From positions 1 to 64,000 of the forward strand of contig CAZQCG010000004.1 of NCBI GenBank assembly GCA_964592425.1: a stretch of DNA of 64,000 bases. Direction: 5' to 3'. The notes beneath the pieces are model-generated. The model saw only the letters and a list, made by a program, of their open reading frames with translations. It was not told the DNA's origin and searched no databases. The translations under genes were made by a program, and so were the position numbers. Every line of letters begins with the position of its first letter. Position 1 is the stretch's first letter. Below are positions 33,265 to 41,631 of this stretch, piece after piece. The stretch comes from Viridilinea sp964592425 (GTDB lineage: Bacteria > Chloroflexota > Chloroflexia > Chloroflexales > Chloroflexaceae).

Positions 33265-34836
33265 ATGAAGCGATCTACGATCCTTTTATACGTCACTCAC
33301 CTAGTGCTGCTTTGCATTTCCATGCTGCTGAGCGCATGCGCCGCCCAGCCATCACCCGCAGCATCAACCAGCGCGACCCAGGCTGCGCCAACAGACCAGA
33401 TCACCAGCGCGTCAGGCACCGACCCGACTGCTTCCCCACGCGCCACTGTTACCACCAGTGCGGCACTAACCACCGTGCCAACAGTGCTTGTTTCGAGCCC
33501 AACAGCACTAGCGGAACCAACTACGCCCCAAGCATCTGTTGCTCCCGCTAGCGAGCACCCGGCGTGGGTGACGCTCACCGGAAATGCCAGTGAAGTCGCG
33601 GCACCGATAAGCCTGCTTGATGCGGATACTGGTCAAATGGTTGAGGTGTGTTTCAGTACCATCATAGTTGGAGCGAGCGAAGCGGTATGGTCGCCACAGG
33701 GCCAATGGCTTGCTTGTCCAAATGGGATAGGCGAGCCAATCAGCCTGGTGAATAGCACAACCCTCGAAACGTACGATGTCGCGGCCATCTCTGATCCCGC
33801 TTCGTTCGCCTGGTCGCCTGATGGTCAGGTCCTGGCGGTGAGCATGCGTGATCGCATTATGCTGGTTTCGCCTACCAACCCCGCGAGCCCACGCGTACTG
33901 AAAGAGTGTCAGGAGTACAATTGCTCAGCACTGGCCTTCTCGCCCGATGGCCAGCTATTAGCGACGAACAATCACCAGGGGCTTACCGTTCTTGCACTTG
34001 CTACAGGCAAAGAGACGTTGCTCAGTGATGTCGGTATCTTCTTTTCGGGCGATACGCCGGACAGCCGTGATGTCATATCGCCGCTGAAAGCCGTTGCCTT
34101 TTCGCCTGATAGCCAGTGGGTCGCCTACACTGCCATGGGTGGTATCTTTGTGGTATCGGCAACTGGAGGCGAGGTACGCCGCCTCATTTCGCCCGAATAC
34201 CTTGGTGACGATACGTATGATGGCCGCAACAGTTTGCAGTGGAGCGAGGATAGTACTCGTATACGCTTTGCAAGAGATGGCTTCGTCGGATTGTTAGAGA
34301 CGCCTATCGATGGCAGTGGTACAGGGTACGGCGATCAGGTGACGCTCCCTCCCTTGCCTGGCGGCAGCCTGCTCTACCGTTGCAGTGGAATATTCCAAGC
34401 TACTGGCCGCAGGGGCATCACTATCGCGTCCGGAGTTGAGCTTGAAGTTGTGCTCGAAGACCTGTTTTTGCAGTTTACGAGCAGTGAGGCACGTGTACAG
34501 ATGACCGAAGGCGCTTTTGAGGGCCCACAAGTGGAGGATGTTTCCACCTCGAAGGCTCGTTTTCGCGGCGATCTTGCGCAAAGCGCCTGGGCCCCCGGCC
34601 CGATCCGTGCCCCTACGCTGGCGCTGAGCGACCCGCCGATGCGCGGCTGCGCGGTGCTCGAACTGCAAACCATACTCAAAAATCGCGGCCTCGATTCTGG
34701 CTCGGTTGATGGAATTTACGGCCCTACCACTGAGACCGCCGTGCGGGCCTTTCAGCAGGCCAACAACCTTGGTGTCGATGGCATTGTCGGTGCAACGACC
34801 TGGGCAGCGTTGGGCGGCTGGACGTGGGAGAGGTAA
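33265..34836 (+). CDS. Beta-propeller lipoprotein with C-terminal peptidoglycan-binding domain
   Basis: The lipoprotein signal (MLLSAC near residue 24) is followed by a Thr/Ala-rich linker (to about 95) and at least four WD40/TolB-like blades with VWSPQGQWLAC, FAWSPDGQVLAVS, LAFSPDGQLLATN and VAFSPDSQWVAYT. A less clear region follows (about 360-455). The last 65 residues form a peptidoglycan-binding type-1 repeat (VDGIYGPTTETAVRAFQQ). It should sit on the outside of the cell attached to lipid and wall. Base composition appears less GC-biased than in neighbouring genes, possibly reflecting acquisition. Confidence 0.82.
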   Translation: MKRSTILLYVTHLVLLCISMLLSACAAQPSPAASTSATQAAPTDQITSASGTDPTASPRATVTTSAALTTVPTVLVSSPTALAEPTTPQASVAPASEHPAWVTLTGNASEVAAPISLLDADTGQMVEVCFSTIIVGASEAVWSPQGQWLACPNGIGEPISLVNSTTLETYDVAAISDPASFAWSPDGQVLAVSMRDRIMLVSPTNPASPRVLKECQEYNCSALAFSPDGQLLATNNHQGLTVLALATGKETLLSDVGIFFSGDTPDSRDVISPLKAVAFSPDSQWVAYTAMGGIFVVSATGGEVRRLISPEYLGDDTYDGRNSLQWSEDSTRIRFARDGFVGLLETPIDGSGTGYGDQVTLPPLPGGSLLYRCSGIFQATGRRGITIASGVELEVVLEDLFLQFTSSEARVQMTEGAFEGPQVEDVSTSKARFRGDLAQSAWAPGPIRAPTLALSDPPMRGCAVLELQTILKNRGLDSGSVDGIYGPTTETAVRAFQQANNLGVDGIVGATTWAALGGWTWER

Positions 34837-34926
34837 GCTCAGGGGCATACCGCGTTTCGCCGCTTGCACACATTGCCAAAGCGGGGACGAGCCCAATCCT
34901 CTCGGCATGGCAACTTACCTGGGAGC

Positions 34927-34958
34927 CAGCGGTGGGCTACCAGGTAGCCCTACCGCTG
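34927..34958. terminator. Hairpin between convergent genes
   Basis: Arms 34927-34941 and 34943-34958 pair over 15 bp with one bulge. A second imperfect 13-bp inverted repeat follows at about 34958-34990. It lies between the convergent propeller-lipoprotein and hydantoinase-type hydrolase genes and is a likely bidirectional terminator. Confidence 0.55.
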
Positions 34959-34977
34959 ATCAAACGCTGAATGGCCC

Positions 34978-36222
34978 TCAGCGCTTGATCCAGGCCATCG
35001 TCGCCGTGGCCAGTCGATCAAGGGCCTGCACCGAGAGGGCCAGGTGCTCTTCGAGGGTATCTTCGATCTTGTTGTGCGAGATGCCGCGCAGGCTCTGCAC
35101 AAAGAGCATGACGGTGGGGATGCCCGCCCGGGCCACCTCGGCGGCATCGTGGAGTGGCCCACTCGGCAGGCGGTGACTGACGCCGCAGGTGGCGCGAATG
35201 GCAGCCTCGGCCAGATCGATCAACTCAGGATGGAAGGGGATGGGATCGATCCGCCAGAGTTGCTCCCACCCAACGCTGATACCCTCCTCGTCGGCAAAGC
35301 GGGTGCTGGCCTCGCGGGCCATGGCCAGCATCTGCGCCAGCTTTGTGCCATCCAGGTGGCGCTGGTCAAGCAACTGCTCAGCCGTCTCCACCACTGAGGT
35401 GACAATGCCCGGCTTGCAGACCACCCCACCCGAGGTGCAGACCGCACCATCGCCGACCTCGCGGGCGATCTCGCGGATGTAGAGGGCCAGCTTCGCCGCA
35501 CCGGCCAGGGCGTCACGGCGCTTATCCATCGGGGTTGAGCCCGAGTGGGCCGCCTGGCCATGCCAGGTGATGCGATGGCGCTCGACGCCAAAAGTACCCA
35601 GCACGACGCCAAGCGGCAGGCCCAGGCTCTCAAGCACCGGCCCCTGCTCGATATGCAGCTCAAGGTAGGCGGCAGCATTGGCCTGCTGGGCCTGCGCAGC
35701 GAGCATCGTCTGCGGATCGACCCCATAGGCTGCCAGGGCCTCGGGCATCGGCGTACCGGCCCGGTCACGCAACTCGGCCAGGTCGGCGGGCCTGAGCGTG
35801 CCCGAGAAGGCACTCGAGCCAACCAGGCTGCGCCCAAAGCGCGCCCCCTCCTCGTCGGCCCAGTCTACCAGGCGCACCGTCACCGGGGGCGTCCCTTCGG
35901 CAGCAATGCGGCGCAAGACCTCCAGGCCGGCCAGCACATTCAGGCAGCCATCGAGCCAGCCACCGTTCGGCACCGAGTCGATATGCCCGCCGATCAGCAG
36001 AGCCTGCTCCGAGGCACCGGGTAGGGTCGCCCAGACATTGCCGCCCGGATCGGTCTCAACCGTCACCGGCAACTCGGCCAGTTTCGCCCGCATCCAGGCA
36101 CGCGCAGTTGCCCAGGTCTCCGTCCAGGCCACCCGCTGAGCCCCATCGGCATTGCCGGTCAGCGCCCGCAACTCCTTCAACTCGGCAATCGTGCGGGCCG
36201 GGTCGAGTGTGGTTGTGCTCAT
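34978..36222 (-). CDS. Zn-dependent amidohydrolase, carbamoylase/ureidopropionase type (M20)
   Basis: The 414-residue enzyme belongs to the HyuC/AllC-type M20 family, which cleaves N-carbamoyl amino acids, ureidopropionate or allantoate. Metal ligands are visible in GGHIDSVPNGGWLDGCLN, DEEGARFGRS and ELHIEQGPVLE, with a further histidine in the C-terminal PSGPLHDAAEVA. Directly downstream of a dihydropyrimidinase gene (20 bp apart), it most likely catalyses the third step of reductive pyrimidine catabolism, beta-ureidopropionate to beta-alanine. Start 36222 is an ATG one codon after an in-frame TTG. Confidence 0.87.
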   Translation of the reverse strand: MSTTTLDPARTIAELKELRALTGNADGAQRVAWTETWATARAWMRAKLAELPVTVETDPGGNVWATLPGASEQALLIGGHIDSVPNGGWLDGCLNVLAGLEVLRRIAAEGTPPVTVRLVDWADEEGARFGRSLVGSSAFSGTLRPADLAELRDRAGTPMPEALAAYGVDPQTMLAAQAQQANAAAYLELHIEQGPVLESLGLPLGVVLGTFGVERHRITWHGQAAHSGSTPMDKRRDALAGAAKLALYIREIAREVGDGAVCTSGGVVCKPGIVTSVVETAEQLLDQRHLDGTKLAQMLAMAREASTRFADEEGISVGWEQLWRIDPIPFHPELIDLAEAAIRATCGVSHRLPSGPLHDAAEVARAGIPTVMLFVQSLRGISHNKIEDTLEEHLALSVQALDRLATATMAWIKR

Positions 36223-36242
36223 CAATGCTTCGCTTCCTCGTT

Positions 36243-37643
36243 TCAGAGCCCGAACGGCCGGCGGTGGACAAAGCGGCCCGCACCAGCTTCACCAAGCCAG
36301 CGGTCGCCCTCAACCAGCAGACGCCCACGGCTGAGCACACTACGCGGGGCGCCCTGCACCTCCCAGCCTTCGTAGAGCGTATAGTCGACGTTCTGGTGCA
36401 GGGTGTTCGCACTAAGCGTGCGCCGCAACTCAGGATCCCAGATCACGACATCGGCATCGGCGCCGGGCGCAAGCGTGCCCTTCTGCGGATAACAGCCGAA
36501 GAGGCGAGCCGGGTTGGTACTGGTCAACTCAACCCAGCGGTTGAGCGAGATACGCCCACTGCGCACACCGTGGGTATAGAGCAGCATCATACGCTCCTCG
36601 ATTCCCGGACAGCCATTGGGGATCTGCGCAAAGCTGGCCCGCCCCAACTCCTTGCCCGCCGAGCGCCCGTCGCGCCCACCCTCAAAGGGGAAGGGACAGT
36701 GGTCGGTTGAGACGACCTGTAGCGCATTGTCAGCCACCCCCTGCCAGAGCAGCGCATGGTCGGCCTGGCTACGAAAGGGCGGCGAGCAGACCCACTTGGC
36801 CCCCTCAAAGCCTTCGCGCGCAAGGTCATCTTTGGTGAAGAAGAAGTACTGCGTGCAGGTCTCGGCGAAGATCTGGTTACTCAGGCCGCGCCCCCGGGCC
36901 AGGCGTACCGCCTCCAGCGCCCCACCGTTGGTCAGGTGGACAACATAGAGCGGAGCCCCGGCCACCTCGGCCAGACGCACCGCCCGCGCCGTTGCCTCAG
37001 CCTCAAGCTCAGGCGGGCGCGTCAGAGCGTGGAATTTAGGGGCCAGGTCACCCGCTGCGAGCGCCTCTTTGATCAATACATCGATGGCATCACCATTCTC
37101 GGCATGCACCATGATCAACAGGCGGTGACGGGCAGCTTGCTGCATTGCCCGAAAGAGGGTCGTATCGTCCACCTGCAGGGCACCCTTGTAGGCCAGAAAG
37201 AGCTTCATGCTCGTTGCGCCATACTCGACACAGTTCGGCATCTCGGCCAGCACCGTGTCGGGCAGGTCAGTGATTGCCACATGGAACCCATAGTCGATCG
37301 CCGCCTTGCCGTTGGCCCGCCCATGCCACAGCTCAAGCGTCTCACGCAAGGTGGCACCTTTGGGCTGAATGGCGAAGTCGATATGCATCGTCGTGCCGCC
37401 GAAGGCCGCCGCCCGGTGGCCGGTGAAAAAATCATCCGAGGAGACGGTGCCACCGAAGGGCATATCAAGGTGGGTATGCACATCAATGCCGCCGGGGATG
37501 ACATAGGCCCCACTGGCATCAAGCACCGTCGTGCCACTCAGCCCATGGCCCACCGCCACAATCTGCTCACCCTCGATCAGCACATCGGCAGCGAAGGTAT
37601 CGCCCGCCGTCACAACCGTGCCGCCTTTGATCACTGTTGACAC
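36243..37643 (-). CDS. hydA: Dihydropyrimidinase / D-hydantoinase
   Basis: Cyclic amidohydrolase of 466 residues opening the dihydropyrimidine ring to an N-carbamoyl amino acid. Features are the metal-binding GGIDVHTHLDMPFGG, the carbamylated-lysine site in SMKLFLAYKG, HAENGD, VVHLTNGGALEAV and STDHCPF. Length and motif order match the family. It is followed after 20 bp by the carbamoyl hydrolase gene and preceded by the luciferase-like enzyme gene, forming a consistent degradation pathway. Hydantoin substrates are an alternative to dihydrouracil. Confidence 0.92.
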   Translation of the reverse strand: MSTVIKGGTVVTAGDTFAADVLIEGEQIVAVGHGLSGTTVLDASGAYVIPGGIDVHTHLDMPFGGTVSSDDFFTGHRAAAFGGTTMHIDFAIQPKGATLRETLELWHGRANGKAAIDYGFHVAITDLPDTVLAEMPNCVEYGATSMKLFLAYKGALQVDDTTLFRAMQQAARHRLLIMVHAENGDAIDVLIKEALAAGDLAPKFHALTRPPELEAEATARAVRLAEVAGAPLYVVHLTNGGALEAVRLARGRGLSNQIFAETCTQYFFFTKDDLAREGFEGAKWVCSPPFRSQADHALLWQGVADNALQVVSTDHCPFPFEGGRDGRSAGKELGRASFAQIPNGCPGIEERMMLLYTHGVRSGRISLNRWVELTSTNPARLFGCYPQKGTLAPGADADVVIWDPELRRTLSANTLHQNVDYTLYEGWEVQGAPRSVLSRGRLLVEGDRWLGEAGAGRFVHRRPFGL

Positions 37644-37722
37644 GTCAGGTTCCTTTCAAAGAGCACAAAACGCCCTAAAACCAGTTTCGGGGAGCCGTTT
37701 ACCATTCAGCCTGATCGCTTGT

Positions 37723-38757
37723 CTACGCAAACGCAGGCACCACCGCCGTACCATAGACCTCCAGACAGGCCTCCTCATCGCCCGACATCAGGTAGATGTT
37801 GAACTGATCAACCCCAGCCTCGGCCAACTCAGCCAGGCGCTGCTGCTGCACCTCCGGCGGCCCGATGATGCAGAAGCGGTCAACTACTTCGTCACTGACA
37901 AAGCTGGCGTTCGCGGAGCCGACCTCGGCGTGCTTCTGGTAGTCGTAGCCAGCCCGCTCGCCGACATAACGGGTCAACTCAGGCGGCAAGGTCGCCGGAT
38001 CATAGCGGGCGATCAGATCAACAACATGGTTGGAGACCAGGGCCGGGAACCAGCGCACCCGCTCACGCGCCATCGCCAGGTCATCGGCGACCCAGACCGG
38101 CGCTGCGGCCATGACCTTGATCGCCGCCGGGTCACGCCCTGCCGCACGGGCACCCTCATGCACAAAGCCCAGGCACCAGCGGATCAGATAGGGGTCGGCA
38201 AACTGGAGGATGACCCCGTCGGCGATGCGCCCGGTGAGCTGCAGAGCCCTGGGGCCATAGGCAGCAATCCAGATCGGCAGGTCGGGCTCGGGTGTACAGC
38301 GCTCAGCACAGGCCGGGCAGCAGGCCTCCTGGCAGGCCCAGGGCAAGCGTACCGCCTGCCCCTCGTGCTCGGCCTCACGCCCGGTAGCCAAGGTACGAAT
38401 GGTCAACGCAGCCGCCTCCAGGTCAGCCAGCGTCGTCGGGCGTTTGCCCAACACCCGGCGCGAGCTGTCGCCGCGCCCGATGCCCAGCACCATACGCCCG
38501 CCCGAAATACGGTTGAGCGTCGCCAGGCTACTGGCCGTGACCGTCAGATCGCGCACCGCCGGATTGGTCACACAGGTGCCCAGGCGCATATGCTCGGTCG
38601 CTGCAGCCATCAAGGTCAGGTTGGGGTAGGGATCCTGCCAGAGCACATGCGAGTCGAAGACCCAGCCGTAGCTGAAGCCAGCCGCCTCGGCCTGACGGGT
38701 CAGGGCCACATTGCGCGCCGGGGGCAGATCCAATTTCAGGGTAATCCCGAATTCCAT
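37723..38757 (-). CDS. LLM-class F420/FMN oxidoreductase with inserted cysteine cluster
   Basis: A TIM-barrel luciferase-like oxidoreductase of 344 residues, most like the CPS_4043 group of predicted F420-dependent enzymes that accompany dihydropyrimidinase genes. Motifs include GFSYGWVFDSHVLWQ, VTNPAVRDLTVTASSLATL, GIGRGDSSRRV and WIAAYGPRALQLTG. A 15-20 residue insertion around 141-158 contains five cysteines (142, 146, 147, 150, 154; CX3CCX2CX3C), unusual for this fold. No dihydropyrimidine dehydrogenase gene is in the window, so this enzyme may supply the first redox step of pyrimidine breakdown. Cofactor choice is unproven. Confidence 0.82.
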   Translation of the reverse strand: MEFGITLKLDLPPARNVALTRQAEAAGFSYGWVFDSHVLWQDPYPNLTLMAAATEHMRLGTCVTNPAVRDLTVTASSLATLNRISGGRMVLGIGRGDSSRRVLGKRPTTLADLEAAALTIRTLATGREAEHEGQAVRLPWACQEACCPACAERCTPEPDLPIWIAAYGPRALQLTGRIADGVILQFADPYLIRWCLGFVHEGARAAGRDPAAIKVMAAAPVWVADDLAMARERVRWFPALVSNHVVDLIARYDPATLPPELTRYVGERAGYDYQKHAEVGSANASFVSDEVVDRFCIIGPPEVQQQRLAELAEAGVDQFNIYLMSGDEEACLEVYGTAVVPAFA

Positions 38758-38809
38758 ACCGCCACACCTCCACAGATCGAGACTACTACACAGGGATACG
38801 CGCCGGTAA

Positions 38810-38840
38810 GGGCGCAGCAGCGGCTACCGCTGCTGCGCCC
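38810..38840. terminator. 14-bp GC-rich hairpin, repeat family copy 1
   Basis: Arms 38810-38823 and 38827-38840 pair perfectly with a CTA loop. The left flank and arm GGTAAGGGCGCAGCAG is shared with the hairpin at 53964-53996. It lies after the binding-protein gene and before the luciferase-like gene. Confidence 0.65.
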
Positions 38841-38878
38841 CGATGCCGTCAAGGCAGCCGAATCGCTCGCACGGCGTA

Positions 38879-39991
38879 CTACTTGGTCGCCTCCTCCCAG
38901 ATCGCGTGCGTATAGGCGGCCTCTTCGGCGGGCTGGGTGATCACGCCGAACTGCAGGGCGGTATCAGCGGCAAACTTGAAGAGCGCGGGGTCGAGATAGC
39001 CGATCTTGGTGGCCGGATCGATCGGATCACCCCAGATCAGTTTGTTGACCTCATTCATCTGCCAGGTCTGCGCCTCGACGGTCATCACGCCGCCGCTATC
39101 CTGGGCCAGCACGCTCTGCACACATGCATCGACATTGTCGCGGCAGAAGGCCCAGCCCTTGAACGAGGCGCGCAGGAAACGGGCAGCGATCGCCTGATTA
39201 GCCGGATCAGCGTTGAGCCAGTCGGCGCTGACGAAAATGCCGTCTTCGGGCATCGCCGTACCCTCGGCGTTGTAGTCGAGAATGTTCAATTCCTCGATCG
39301 TATGGCCAGCACTCAGCACCTGGTAGAGCTCGTTGTAGGTCATCGCCGCCGCCGAGTCGACCTCGCGGTTGAGCAGCAGATTCATATCGAAGGGCTGCTG
39401 CACCAGGGTCAGGTCATTCTCTTTGTCGATGTTGTACTTGGCCAGGGTCGCCAGCAGGTTGTACTCGTTGCCACCGAACCAGACCGCCACATTCTTGCCG
39501 CGCAGATCCTCGGGCGACTCCAGCCCACTATCTTTCCACGAGAGATGGCGCATTCCAGCGCGGGTGTAGACCTGGGCGATGTTGATCAGCGGTGCGCCCT
39601 GCTCGCGGGTGGCGAGCAGACTGGCCATCCAGTTGATGCCAAACTCGGCCTGGCCACTGGCCACCACCTGCTCGGGCACGATGTCCGGGCCACCAGAGGC
39701 GATGGTTACGTCAAGTCCTTCTTCGGCGTAGTAGCCCTGATCGAGGGCCGCGTAGTAGCCAGCAAACTGAGCCTGCGGCACCCACTTCAGCTGCAAGGTC
39801 ACTTTGTCAGCCGCAGCGGCGGGGGCACTTGTCGCATCGGCAGCGGGAGCACTTGTCGCATCGGCAGCGGGGGCACTTGTCGCATCGGCAGCGGGAGCAC
39901 TTGTCGGCTCGGCGGCGGGGGGCGTCTGTCCACAGGCGGTCAACAGCAGGGCAACCAGCAGGGCAAGCAACAGCAACATCCGTTTGGGCAC
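38879..39991 (-). CDS. ABC substrate-binding lipoprotein, NMT1/THI5-like
   Basis: Solute-binding protein of 370 residues. The signal peptide ends in lipobox ALLLTAC, then a repetitive Ala/Asp/Thr/Ser linker, then an NMT1/THI5-like domain (about 70-365) with LQLKWVPQAQFAGYYAALDQGYY and ASGQAEFGINWM. This family binds pyrimidine precursors of thiamine and other heterocycles; given the neighbours, a pyrimidine or hydantoin ligand is likely. The GTG at 39991 is chosen because GAGGAGGT lies 6 nt upstream; the in-frame TTG at 40015 lies before that site. Confidence 0.9.
   Translation of the reverse strand: MPKRMLLLLALLVALLLTACGQTPPAAEPTSAPAADATSAPAADATSAPAADATSAPAAAADKVTLQLKWVPQAQFAGYYAALDQGYYAEEGLDVTIASGGPDIVPEQVVASGQAEFGINWMASLLATREQGAPLINIAQVYTRAGMRHLSWKDSGLESPEDLRGKNVAVWFGGNEYNLLATLAKYNIDKENDLTLVQQPFDMNLLLNREVDSAAAMTYNELYQVLSAGHTIEELNILDYNAEGTAMPEDGIFVSADWLNADPANQAIAARFLRASFKGWAFCRDNVDACVQSVLAQDSGGVMTVEAQTWQMNEVNKLIWGDPIDPATKIGYLDPALFKFAADTALQFGVITQPAEEAAYTHAIWEEATK
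39821..39916 (-). repeat. 24-bp tandem repeat in the NMT1-like protein linker
   Basis: Four copies of a 24-bp unit (39821-39844, 39845-39868, 39869-39892, 39893-39916, the last diverged) encode repeats of the octapeptide ADATSAPA in the tether. Alternate copies differ at one wobble base. Confidence 0.85.
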
Positions 39992-40022
39992 GTCCAGACC
40001 TCCTCTTTCGATCAAGCGGTAC

Positions 40023-40832
40023 TCAATGTCGTCCGTGCTTCCAGGGCATCAGGAAGTGTTCAAGCAGGACGACGGCGAGGTAAAAGATCAGGCCATAGAG
40101 ACAGGCCACCAGCATAGCGGCCCAGGCTTCCTGGGTGCGCAGAATGCCAGCCTGGGTTTTGATATAGACGCCCAGGGCGTTACGCGGGCCGCCGAAAAAC
40201 TCGGCCACCACCGCGCCGATCATGCTCAGGGTGGTGCAAACACGCAGGGCACCAAAGAAGAAGGGCAAGGCGGCTGGCACGCGCAGCTTGAGGAAGACCG
40301 TGCGCTGCGGGGCGGCATAGGAGCGCATGAGCATCAGGGCGTCGGGGCGCGGCGAGTTGAGGCCACGGTAGACGCTGATCATGGTCGGGAAGAAGGTCAT
40401 CACCGCAACAACGGCGATCTTCGAGGCCGGGCTGACACTGCCCAGCCAGATGCCCATCAGCGGTGAGAGGGCGATAATCGGCACGGCGCTGGCCGCCACG
40501 GCGAGGGGGATCATGCCATCGGCGACTACCGGCCAGCGCACGCAGAAGGCCGCCGCCAGGCAGCCCAGCGCACAGCCAATTGCACAACCAGCCAGGGCAT
40601 TGGCAAACGTGACCATACCGATGCCAAGCAGATAACCGGGGCGCTCGAAGAAGGTCACAATGATCTGGCTCGGTGTCGGCAGCAGGTAAAGCGGAATGTT
40701 GAAGAGACGCACCAGCCCTTCCCAGAGCAGGATCACGCTCACAAAGGCCAGCACAGGCGGCCAGGCTGCGTTGAGCCAGGCTACAGACCGCGAGGGTTTG
40801 ACCTGTTGGGCGACACTGGTTGCCTGAACCAC
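40023..40832 (-). CDS. ABC transporter permease (SsuC/ThiX-like) 2
   Basis: A 269-residue inner-membrane permease of the nitrate/sulfonate/pyrimidine-type ABC family. It has about six membrane segments and the EAA-like loop MRSYAAPQRTVFLKLRVPAALPFFFGALR. GTG 40832 is preferred because AGGAG lies about 7 nt upstream, inside the end of the ATPase gene; an in-frame GTG at 40850 would overlap the ATPase by 14 bp. It pairs with the second permease upstream, so the transporter is probably a heterodimer. Confidence 0.87.
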   Translation of the reverse strand: MVQATSVAQQVKPSRSVAWLNAAWPPVLAFVSVILLWEGLVRLFNIPLYLLPTPSQIIVTFFERPGYLLGIGMVTFANALAGCAIGCALGCLAAAFCVRWPVVADGMIPLAVAASAVPIIALSPLMGIWLGSVSPASKIAVVAVMTFFPTMISVYRGLNSPRPDALMLMRSYAAPQRTVFLKLRVPAALPFFFGALRVCTTLSMIGAVVAEFFGGPRNALGVYIKTQAGILRTQEAWAAMLVACLYGLIFYLAVVLLEHFLMPWKHGRH

Positions 40833-40836
40833 CGGC

Positions 40837-41631
40837 TCACTCCTGCACACTTACCTCGGTGCCACGCAGGTACTCTCGCACCTCGGTCACCAGGCTGAAG
40901 AAACGCTGCTCCTCGCGGGTATCGAAGGTACGCGGACGCGGCAGGTCAACTGTCACAATATGGTGAACCCGCCCCGGGCGCGGCGACATAATCACGACCC
41001 GGTCGGCCAGGAAGACCGCCTCGGGAATACTGTGAGTGACAAAGATCACCGTCGGACGCGGGTCGGCCCCGAACCAGATGCTCAGCAACTCGAGCTGGAG
41101 CCGTTCGCGGGTGATCTCGTCGAGAGCGCCAAAAGGCTCATCCATCAGCAGGATCGAAGGGGCAAAGGAGAGGGCACGGGCAATCGCGGCGCGCTGCTGC
41201 ATTCCACCGGAGAGCTGATGCGGATAGGCCGCCCCGAAGTCGCCCAGGCCAACCATCCGCAAGAGGCTCATCGAGCGCTCGTGGCGCTCGTGACGGGAGC
41301 GCCCCATCAACTCAAGCGGCAGCTCGACATTCTTGCTGATCGTGCGCCACTCGTAGAGCACCGGGGCCTGAAAGACGATACCGTAGTCGCGGTCACGGCG
41401 CGCCTGGGCCGCACTCTTCTGCTTCACGCGCAGGCTCCCCGAACTAGGCTGCTCAAGGTCGCCGATCAGGCGCATAAGGGTACTCTTACCGCAGCCGCTC
41501 GGGCCAATCAGGGCGATAAACTCACCCGCACCGATGCGCAGAGTCACATCCTGCAAGGCAGTCACCAGCCCGCCGCCACTACGGTAGATCTTACTGACCC
41601 GCTCAAATTCAATGATCGGTTCGCTATTCAT
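40837..41631 (-). CDS. ABC transporter ATP-binding protein (SsuB/TauB-like)
   Basis: A complete ABC ATPase of 264 residues: Walker A GPSGCGKST, Q-loop in YGIVFQAPVLYEW, signature LSGGMQQRAAIARAL, Walker B ILLMDEPFGALDE and H-loop FVTHSIPEA. It couples ATP hydrolysis to the two neighbouring permeases. It starts within the last 4 bp of the upstream permease gene (ATGA), so production is translationally coupled. The subfamily transports small organic nitrogen or sulfur compounds; a pyrimidine-type substrate is inferred from the operon. Confidence 0.93.
   Translation of the reverse strand: MNSEPIIEFERVSKIYRSGGGLVTALQDVTLRIGAGEFIALIGPSGCGKSTLMRLIGDLEQPSSGSLRVKQKSAAQARRDRDYGIVFQAPVLYEWRTISKNVELPLELMGRSRHERHERSMSLLRMVGLGDFGAAYPHQLSGGMQQRAAIARALSFAPSILLMDEPFGALDEITRERLQLELLSIWFGADPRPTVIFVTHSIPEAVFLADRVVIMSPRPGRVHHIVTVDLPRPRTFDTREEQRFFSLVTEVREYLRGTEVSVQE

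Noticed and set aside
32904..33296. 130-aa minus-strand ORF with a hydrophobic stretch
   Set aside because: It overlaps the promoter of the propeller lipoprotein and the end of the phosphatase gene and lacks start signals. A membrane-protein remnant is possible but not supported.
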